A DNA stretch of 64,000 bases. Origin: Streptomyces flavochromogenes. GTDB taxonomy: Bacteria > Actinomycetota > Actinomycetes > Streptomycetales > Streptomycetaceae. Made by a program: the position numbers and the translations under genes. The stretch is from NCBI RefSeq assembly GCF_000717595.1, contig NZ_JNZO01000019.1:62001-126000 (forward strand). The letters are read 5' to 3'. Below the pieces are notes generated by a model, which was not told where the DNA came from, searched no databases, and saw only the letters and a list, made by a program, of their open reading frames with translations. Shown piece after piece: positions 58,159 to 64,000 of the stretch. The number at the start of each line of letters is the position of its first letter. Position 1 is the stretch's first letter.

Positions 58159-59121
58159 ATGCCCGCAGTGACTGTCGAGAACCCGCTCACCCTGCCGCGC
58201 GTGGCCGCCCAGGCCGACGCCACTCCGCGCCCGGTACTCGCCGTGACCACGGCACCCTCGGGCTTCGAGGGCGAGGGCTTCCCGGTCCGCCGCGCCTTCG
58301 CGGGGATCAACTACCAGTACCTCGACCCGTTCATCATGATGGACCAGATGGGTGAGGTGGAGTACGCACCCGGAGAGCCCAAGGGCACGCCCTGGCACCC
58401 CCACCGGGGCTTCGAGACCGTCACCTACATCATCGACGGGACCTTCGACCACCAGGACTCCCAGGGCGGCGGCGGCACCATCACCAACGGCGACACCCAG
58501 TGGATGACGGCCGGCTCCGGCCTGCTCCACATCGAGGCGCCGCCGGAGTCCCTCGTCGTCAGCGGCGGCCTCTTCCACGGCCTCCAGCTGTGGGTGAACC
58601 TGCCCGCCGCCGACAAGATGATGGCCCCCCGCTACCAGGACATCCGCGGCGGCCAGGTCCAGCTGCTCACCTCCCCCGACGGAGGCGCGCTGCTCCGCGT
58701 CATCGCGGGCGAGCTCGACGGCCACGACGGGCCGGGCATCACCCACACCCCGATCACGATGATCCACGCGACCCTGCGACCCGGCGCCGAGATCACCCTG
58801 CCGTGGCGCGAGGACTTCAACGGCCTCGCGTACGTCATGGCGGGCCGCGGCAGCGTGGGCACGGAGCGGCGCCCGGTCCACACGGGCCAGACCGCCGTCT
58901 TCGGAAAGGGCGGCTCGCTGACCGTCCGCGCCGACGAGAAGCAGGACGGGAACACCCCCGACCTGGAGGTCGTGCTCCTCGGCGGACAGCCGATCCGCGA
59001 GCCGATGGCCCACTACGGCCCGTTCGTCATGAACACCCAGGCCGAACTCCGCCAGGCCTTCGAGGACTTCCAGGCGGGTCGCCTCGGGACGATCCCGGCG
59101 GTCCACGGGATGGGCGAGTAG
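58159..59121 (+). CDS. Pirin family protein
   Basis: Protein of 320 residues with pirin bicupin motifs: RRAFAGINYQYLDPFIMMDQ, the metal-binding WHPHRGFETVTYIIDG (two His and Glu) and MTAGSGLLHIEAPPE, followed by pirin C-terminal domain with ELDGHDGPGITHTPITMIHA. Pirins are iron-binding cupins with quercetinase activity in some members and regulatory roles in others. ATG 58159 has AGGAGG six bases upstream, the strongest ribosome site in this part of the window. Single gene, followed by a repeat tract. Confidence 0.9.
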   Translation: MPAVTVENPLTLPRVAAQADATPRPVLAVTTAPSGFEGEGFPVRRAFAGINYQYLDPFIMMDQMGEVEYAPGEPKGTPWHPHRGFETVTYIIDGTFDHQDSQGGGGTITNGDTQWMTAGSGLLHIEAPPESLVVSGGLFHGLQLWVNLPAADKMMAPRYQDIRGGQVQLLTSPDGGALLRVIAGELDGHDGPGITHTPITMIHATLRPGAEITLPWREDFNGLAYVMAGRGSVGTERRPVHTGQTAVFGKGGSLTVRADEKQDGNTPDLEVVLLGGQPIREPMAHYGPFVMNTQAELRQAFEDFQAGRLGTIPAVHGMGE

Positions 59122-59163
59122 GAACGGCGGGACCGGTACGGGGTCGGGCGGCGCGCCCGGCCC

Positions 59164-59289
59164 CGTACGCGTGTGGGGGGCGTACGTGCGGCGTGTGGGG
59201 TCCGTACGAGGTGCGCGGCGCGTGTCGGGGTCCGTACGTGCGCGGCGCGTGTTGGGGTCCGTACGAAGTGCGCGGCGCGCGTGAGGGCC
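59164..59289. repeat. Degenerate CGTACG-phased tandem repeat between pirin and AI-2E genes
   Basis: Five units that each begin CGTACG (59164, 59181, 59203, 59233, 59260), with lengths 17 to 30 bases and a shared GTGCGCGGCGCGTGT-GGGGTC core. The remaining 85 bases before the next gene hold nothing clear. Confidence 0.8.
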
Positions 59290-59374
59290 CTGCGAACGGG
59301 ACCGCTGACGCTCCGTCACCCGTACGGTCGGTCCGCGCGCGACGACACGCCGAAGCGCGTGGTCCGGTGGTCGG

Positions 59375-60469
59375 GTGCAGACGTCGTCCCCGCTCCTTCC
59401 CGAACCCGCCCGCCGGGTCGCCGCCTGGTGCGTCGTCCTGCTCCTCGCCGCCGGGGTCGCCGCCGTCGGCATCTGGCTGTGCATCGTCTTCGAGACGGTC
59501 GTCACCCCCGTCCTCCTCGCGATCCTCGGCACCGCCCTCCTCGGGCCCCTCTACCGGCGCCTGCTCCGGATGAAGGTCCGGCAGTCGTCCGCCGCCGCGC
59601 TCACCGTCGTCGCCGTCCTCGCGGTCGTCGGCGGAGCCACGTACATCGTCGTCGCCGCGCTCATCGAGACCGGCGACCAGATCATCACCTCGCTCCGGCA
59701 GGCCGCCACCGACATCGCCGAGCACCTCGGCCCGGCCGGAACCTCTCTCGACGACCTCGCCAAGAACGCCGAGGGCCTCCTGAAGGAGTTCGGCGGCACG
59801 GCCGCGTCGGGCGTGGTCACGGGCCTCAGCGTCGTCGGCGGGATGCTCGCCACCGCCGCCCTCTCCCTGGTCCTGATCTTCTTCTTCCTGCGGGACTCGG
59901 ACCGGGCCGCCGGCGCCCTGCGCGCCCTCGCCCCCCGCACCACCGGCGACCTCGTCGAGGCCATGGCGCGGCGCGCCTTCGAGGCCGTCGAGGGCTTCAT
60001 GCGCGGGACGACCTTCGTCGCCCTCGTCGACGCGATCCTCATCGGCCTCGGCCTCGTCGTCCTCGACGTACCCGGTGCGGTGGGGCTCGCCGCGCTCGTC
60101 TTCGTCACCGCGTACATCCCGTACCTCGGCGCCTTCCTCTCCGGCGCGATCGCCGTCCTCGTGGCGCTCGCGGACCGTGGATTCGCCATCGCGCTGTGGG
60201 TGCTCGGCATCGTCCTGGCCGTCCAGATGATCGAGGGCTATCTGCTCCAGCCGATGGTGCAGAGCCGGACCGTGCAGATGCACCCGGCCGCGGTGATGCT
60301 GGCGATCACGGCCGGGGCCTCCGTCGCGGGCATCCTGGGCATGCTCCTCGCCGTACCGCTGACGGCCGCGGCGACGGGGATCCTCGGTGAGCTGCGGACG
60401 CGGTACGGGGCTCCCCGCGAGTCCCCCGACGACGCTCCGGGCGCTCCGGGCGCTCCGGGCACCGCCTAG
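59375..60469 (+). CDS. AI-2E family (TqsA/PerM-type) transporter
   Basis: Protein of 364 residues with about seven to eight hydrophobic helices: two near the N-terminus (CVVLLLAAGVAAVGIWLCIV), a central polar region (residues 90-145), and a C-terminal set with the conserved FVTAYIPYLGAFLSGAIAVL and VQMIEGYLLQPMVQSRTVQM. The AI-2E family exports small molecules or sodium/protons; few members handle AI-2. GTG 59375. Its stop TAG overlaps the stop of the convergent gene by four bases (CTAG). Confidence 0.88.
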   Translation: MQTSSPLLPEPARRVAAWCVVLLLAAGVAAVGIWLCIVFETVVTPVLLAILGTALLGPLYRRLLRMKVRQSSAAALTVVAVLAVVGGATYIVVAALIETGDQIITSLRQAATDIAEHLGPAGTSLDDLAKNAEGLLKEFGGTAASGVVTGLSVVGGMLATAALSLVLIFFFLRDSDRAAGALRALAPRTTGDLVEAMARRAFEAVEGFMRGTTFVALVDAILIGLGLVVLDVPGAVGLAALVFVTAYIPYLGAFLSGAIAVLVALADRGFAIALWVLGIVLAVQMIEGYLLQPMVQSRTVQMHPAAVMLAITAGASVAGILGMLLAVPLTAAATGILGELRTRYGAPRESPDDAPGAPGAPGTA

Positions 60470-61281
60470 GCCGGCACCGGCCCGTCCGGCTGGAGCGAGG
60501 CCAGGAGCTGTTCGAGGGCGGCCTGGTCGGGGCCCACGAAGGGGTCGGAGTCCGGGACCATCGCGATCGTCTCGATCATCCGGTCCAGCATCCGCACGGC
60601 CGGCGGCAGATGCGTGCACAGCACGATCTCCGGGTCCATCTCCCGTATCGGCTCGATCGTCGCCCGGTACTTCTCCGGGTCCACGAGGTGCGCCCAGGGG
60701 CTGTCGATCGTCGCCCACATCAGCTGCGCCTGCCGCAGGTCCTCCGGCTTGAGGTCGCTCGCGTGCCCGCTCTCCGCGACCTCCGCGCTTGGCATGGGCC
60801 CGCCGAAGCAGTCGGAGCTGAAGCAGATACGGGTGCGGTCGTCGTAGAAGCCGACGGTGGCGGGGTTGTCGAAGAGCGGCGGCCGGAAGGCCTGCAGGGA
60901 GCGGTCGCCGACGTCCAGGGACTGGCCGGGATTGAGGAAGTACACCCGGTCCATGGGCAGCGGGCGTTCGGTGGTCATCTCGCCGGCCCCGAGGAACGTC
61001 GTGATCACCCGCGCGTCCGGGGCGGCGTCGAGGAGGTCGAAGATGCCGCCGGTGTGGTCCCGGTCTGGATGGGTCAGCCAGATCCAGCGCACGTCGGCCG
61101 GGTCGACGACCTCGCCGAGTGCCGCGACGAAGTCACGGTCGGGGAGGGAGACACCGGTGTCGACGACGACGGGCTCGGTGGCGGTGACGACATAGGCGTT
61201 GATCGGCAGGTGCCCGATGCCCGGGACTTCGAGGCTGTCGGCCAGCACGGTGGTGTCGCTGCCGACCTTGTGGGTGTCCAT
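60466..61281 (-). CDS. Metallo-beta-lactamase-fold protein, flavodiiron-like metal site
   Basis: Protein of 271 residues. The N-terminal metallo-beta-lactamase fold has the metal motif LTHPDRDHTGGIFDLLDAAP (H-P-D-R-D-H), which is closer to the flavodiiron HxExDH pattern than to canonical HxHxDH, further ligands in ICFSSDCFGG and a late His in ILCTHLPP. There is no flavodoxin domain. It may bind oxygen or NO, or hydrolyse an ester; related actinobacterial proteins are annotated as oxygen-binding di-iron domain proteins. ATG 61281. Convergent with AI-2E transporter, sharing the four-base CTAG. Confidence 0.75.
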   Translation of the reverse strand: MDTHKVGSDTTVLADSLEVPGIGHLPINAYVVTATEPVVVDTGVSLPDRDFVAALGEVVDPADVRWIWLTHPDRDHTGGIFDLLDAAPDARVITTFLGAGEMTTERPLPMDRVYFLNPGQSLDVGDRSLQAFRPPLFDNPATVGFYDDRTRICFSSDCFGGPMPSAEVAESGHASDLKPEDLRQAQLMWATIDSPWAHLVDPEKYRATIEPIREMDPEIVLCTHLPPAVRMLDRMIETIAMVPDSDPFVGPDQAALEQLLASLQPDGPVPA

Positions 61282-61421
61282 GGCATGCTCCGTGGTCCCC
61301 CCCGACGAAGGTCCCCGACGTGGGTCCCCCGGGCGGCCGTACGACACCAGTCTGCGCCGCGCGGGAGAGCCCCGCACTCGCGGAGCCCGCGCGCCGCGGG
61401 GCGCCCGCCCGCACAGCAGCG

Positions 61422-63542
61422 CTACGCGCAGCAGCCCTGTCCCGAGTCCGGTTCGGTCAGCTCGAACCAGATCGCCTTGCCCTCGCCGCGCGGGTCGACG
61501 CCCCACGCGTCCGCGAGCATCTCCATCAGGACCAGGCCGCGCCCGCTCGACGCCATCTCGCCCGGGTGGCGCTTGTGCGGCAGCTCGTCGCTCCCGTCGG
61601 AGACCTCGACGCGCAGCCGCCGGGCCTTCTCCCCGCAGGCCACCTCGGCGACGAGGAGCGCGTCGCCGTCCGTGTGCACGAGGACGTTGGTGACCATCTC
61701 GGAGACCATGAGGACCGCCGAGTCGAGCTGTTCCTCGTCCCGCCAGTCGTGCAGAAGCTGCCGTACCTGCTCGCGCGCCGAGGCGATCCGTTCCGGCTCG
61801 GCCTGGGCGATCGTCATCAGGATGCGGCGCGGGGCCTCCGGGAGCGTGCCGGCGGGCCGGCGGGAGAGCAGCAGGACGGCGATGTCGTCCTCGCGGCGGT
61901 CGGCGAGCGGCCCGGTCGTGTAGTGGGAGCCGGGGCCGTGGACGGCCTCCACGAGGGTGTCGGCGAGCGCCTCCAGGTCCTCGCCGTCGTGGGACTCCAG
62001 GAGCTCGCGGACCCGCTCCCAGCCGGTGTCGAGGTCGTGCCCGCCGGTCTCCAGGAGGCCGTCGGTGCAGATCATCAGGGTCTCGCCGGGGTCGAGGGTG
62101 AGCCGGGTGGTGGGGTAGTCGGTGTCGGGGTCGATGCCGAGGGGCAGGCCACCCGCGGTGGGCCTCAGGAGAACCGTTCCGTCGTTCATGCGCACCGCCG
62201 GGTCCGGATGACCGGCCCGCGCGATGTCGACGGTCCCGCTCTCCAGATCGACCTCCAGATAGAGGCAGGTGGCGAAGCGCGGACCGGCCTCGCCCTCCCC
62301 GTCGTCGCCGTCGGTGATCCCGTACAGGAAGCGCGAGGCGCGGGACAGGACGGCGTCCGGCCGGTGGCCCTCGGAGGCGTACGCGCGCAGGGCGATCCGC
62401 AGCTGCCCCATCAGCCCCGCCGCCCGCACGTCGTGGCCCTGGACGTCGCCGATCACGAGCGCGATGCGCCCGGCGCCGCGCCCGCCGGTGCGTGAGGTGC
62501 CGCCGGGCAGCCGGATCATGTCGTACCAGTCGCCGCCGACCTGGAGCCCGCCGCCGGTCGGCACGTACCGCGCGGCCACCTGGATGCCGGGGATGCCCGG
62601 CCCGAGGACCGGCATCATCGTCCGCTGCAGTCCGAGCGACAGCTCGCGCTCGGACTCGGCCACGCCCGCGCGTGCGAGGGCCTGGGCGAGCATCCGGGCT
62701 ACCGTCGTCAGCACCGACCGCTCGTCGGGGGTGAAGGCCACCGGATGCTTGAAGGCCGCCATCCAGGCCCCCATCGTGCGGCCGGCGACGACCAGCGGCA
62801 CGAAGGCCCAGGAACGGCGGCCGAAGCGCTGCGCGAGCGGCCAGGTCACGGGAAAGCGGCGCAGGTACTCGTCGGGGGTGGGCAGATAGATCGCCCGGCC
62901 CGTCCGCGCGGCCTCCGCCGCCGGGTAGTCCGTGTCGAGCGACATCGACGAGAACGGACCCTCGTCGCCCTCGCTGTGCCCGTGATGGCCGATGACCGTC
63001 AGCCGGTCGCCCGCCACCCCGAAGACCGCGAGCCCGTCCGGCGAGAACCCGGGCATCGAGAGGGAGGCGGCCACCCGCAGCACCTCGGCCGTCGAGCGGG
63101 CCTCCGCCAGCGCCCGCCCTGCGTCGAGGAGGAACGCCTCGCGGGACCGGCGCCAGTCACCCGTGACGGGGGTGCGCGCGGCGGTCCCCGGCACCTGCTC
63201 GGCGACCTCCTGGAGGGTGCCGACCAGCTGGTAGTCGTTCCCCTCGATGAGCGGCTTCGACCTGCTCCTCACGGTACGGATCACCCGGCCGTGCTCGTCC
63301 ATGATCCGCAGCCGTGCCTCGGCGAGCGTCCCCTCGGCGACGGCGAGGTTCACGACCCCGTCGATCTCGTTCCAGTCGACGGGGTGAAAGCGCGAGCGCA
63401 CGGCCGCCTCGGTGAGCCGAACGGGTGCCGCGGGCAGCCCGAGCAGCCGGGCGGCCTCGGCGTCGAGCGAGACGATCCCGGACGCGTTGTCCCAGCGCCA
63501 CAGGCCGGTCGCGATCGCGGCCAGGACGTCCTCGGTGCGCAT
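61422..63542 (-). CDS. SpoIIE-type PP2C phosphatase with PAS, GAF and HATPase domains
   Basis: Protein of 706 residues. PAS at about 10-115, GAF at about 145-290, PP2C/SpoIIE phosphatase at about 310-540 (VGGDWYDMIRLPGG, VIGDVQGHDVRAAGLMGQLR, ICTDGLLETGG) and a C-terminal RsbW-like ATPase domain at 570-695 (MVSEMVTNVLVHT, ASSGRGLVLMEMLADAWGVD). It should both dephosphorylate an anti-anti-sigma factor and, through the kinase-like domain, act on such partners, with PAS/GAF sensing. No cognate sigma or anti-sigma gene lies nearby. It is divergent from aspS. Confidence 0.92.
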   Translation of the reverse strand: MRTEDVLAAIATGLWRWDNASGIVSLDAEAARLLGLPAAPVRLTEAAVRSRFHPVDWNEIDGVVNLAVAEGTLAEARLRIMDEHGRVIRTVRSRSKPLIEGNDYQLVGTLQEVAEQVPGTAARTPVTGDWRRSREAFLLDAGRALAEARSTAEVLRVAASLSMPGFSPDGLAVFGVAGDRLTVIGHHGHSEGDEGPFSSMSLDTDYPAAEAARTGRAIYLPTPDEYLRRFPVTWPLAQRFGRRSWAFVPLVVAGRTMGAWMAAFKHPVAFTPDERSVLTTVARMLAQALARAGVAESERELSLGLQRTMMPVLGPGIPGIQVAARYVPTGGGLQVGGDWYDMIRLPGGTSRTGGRGAGRIALVIGDVQGHDVRAAGLMGQLRIALRAYASEGHRPDAVLSRASRFLYGITDGDDGEGEAGPRFATCLYLEVDLESGTVDIARAGHPDPAVRMNDGTVLLRPTAGGLPLGIDPDTDYPTTRLTLDPGETLMICTDGLLETGGHDLDTGWERVRELLESHDGEDLEALADTLVEAVHGPGSHYTTGPLADRREDDIAVLLLSRRPAGTLPEAPRRILMTIAQAEPERIASAREQVRQLLHDWRDEEQLDSAVLMVSEMVTNVLVHTDGDALLVAEVACGEKARRLRVEVSDGSDELPHKRHPGEMASSGRGLVLMEMLADAWGVDPRGEGKAIWFELTEPDSGQGCCA

Positions 63543-63713
63543 TGCCCCACTTTATGAATATCGGACACCAGATCGCCACTGAGCGTATTCGAAAACCGAT
63601 CTTGGCCCGGCCGGTACTCTGGGTGGGTCTGCCCGCGTGTCCTGTGACATCTGTGACAGGGGCCACAGGGCGGCGCCCCACGACCACAGATCCCGAAGAC
63701 TGGATGAACGACG

Positions 63714-64000
63714 ATGCATCGGTACAGGTCCCACACCTGCGGCGAGCTCCGCGCCTCTGACGTCGGCACCGACGTCCGGCTGAGCGGCTGGCTGCACAAT
63801 CGGCGCGACCTGGGCGGCATCCTCTTCATCGATCTGCGCGACCACTACGGCATCACGCAGCTCGTCGCCCGGCCCGGCACCGCCGCGGCCGAGGTCCTCG
63901 ACAAGCTGACGAAGGAGACCGTCGTCCGCGTGGACGGCAAGGTCGTCTCCCGCGGCGCGGACAACGTCAACCCGGAGCTCGCCACCGGCGAGATCGAGAT
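63714..64000 (+). CDS. aspS: Aspartyl-tRNA synthetase, 5' part (runs off window)
   Basis: The first 95 codons of a class IIb aminoacyl-tRNA synthetase. The N-terminal OB-fold anticodon-binding domain is visible: [40 protein letters not shown] and [10 protein letters not shown]. The catalytic domain and insertion lie beyond the end. It charges tRNA-Asp (and possibly tRNA-Asn). ATG 63714 gives the known Streptomyces start; an upstream ATG at 63704 is in another frame. Upstream, an 8-base direct repeat CTGTGACA (63642 and 63651) is seen; no T-box structure was recognised. Confidence 0.92.
   Translation, partial: MHRYRSHTCGELRASDVGTDVRLSGWLHNRRDLGGILFIDLRDHYGITQLVARPGTAAAEVLDKLTKETVVRVDGKVVSRGADNVNPELATGEIE

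Noticed and set aside
60466..61281. Beta-lactamase
   Set aside because: The metal motif is HPDRDH, closer to flavodiiron-type sites, and no signal peptide is present.
63543..63713. T-box or other riboswitch upstream of aspS
   Set aside because: No specifier stem or T-box sequence; only an 8-base direct repeat was seen.

Overview
The window is very G+C rich, with strong third-position GC bias, many GTG starts and ATGA/GTGA start-stop overlaps. Together with the gene content (two branched-chain keto acid dehydrogenase operons, mycothiol-type maleylpyruvate isomerase fold, proteasome activator Bpa, SpoIIE-type phosphatase beside aspS) this is a Streptomyces chromosome core segment. Two perfect copies of the 14-bp Streptomyces parS sequence (13783, 32322) place it near oriC. 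From memory, S. coelicolor carries the same gene order near its origin. No rRNA, tRNA, CRISPR array or insertion sequence was seen.

1-6.8 kb: DUF5819 and HTTM membrane genes and a SpoU methyltransferase; then phenylacetate-type catabolism, with paaN divergent from paaH and a TetR regulator (paaR-like). 6.9-11.3 kb: an Lrp/AsnC regulator divergent from a bkdABC operon (E1alpha, E1beta, E2). A 16-bp operator in the paaN/paaH gap recurs 14/16 identical in the Lrp/bkd gap, which suggests shared control of aromatic and branched-chain acyl-CoA catabolism. 11.5-16.8 kb: MobA-like and MoeA molybdopterin genes, a RCK potassium channel, a quinone oxidoreductase and Bpa. 16.9-21.3 kb: a FtsX-type ABC transporter with its PadR regulator, whose operator sits on the start codon. 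21.4-27.5 kb: an anchored Pro/Ser/Thr-rich surface protein, two divergent Ser/Thr kinases, an APH-fold phosphotransferase and an FMN split-barrel protein. 27.7-32.3 kb: an orphan NarL-type response regulator and a second bkdABC operon closed by parS plus a terminator. Neither bkd operon has its own E3.

32.4-37.1 kb: GntR regulator plus MFS transporter, maleylpyruvate-isomerase-fold protein and nitrilase-type amidohydrolase, separated by GC-rich tandem repeats. 37.2-40.7 kb and 54.5-57.3 kb: two gene sets that look like paralogous type VII (WXG100/LXG-like) secretion-substrate modules. Each has a small W-containing helical protein followed by a larger protein with a related helical N-domain; one large protein ends in a hydrophobic helical region, the other in a DUF1023-type alpha/beta hydrolase. 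The first set also has a protein that looks EspG-like. 40.8-46.5 kb: MocR regulator divergent from a Cys/Met-metabolism PLP enzyme, a LURP-one protein and a thioredoxin/NHL protein.

46.5-50.3 kb is the accessory part. A 775-residue protein with a segment resembling a ParB N-domain, a 232-residue unknown and a 113-residue unknown of clearly lower G+C (53% by hand count over 120 bases) do not match the core functions around them. The rest (50.4-64 kb) is core: M18 aminopeptidase, YCII-like protein, large acyl-CoA dehydrogenase with a paired operator, SseB-like protein, pirin, AI-2E family transporter, metallo-beta-lactamase-fold protein, PAS/GAF/SpoIIE/ATPase phosphatase and the 5' end of aspS.
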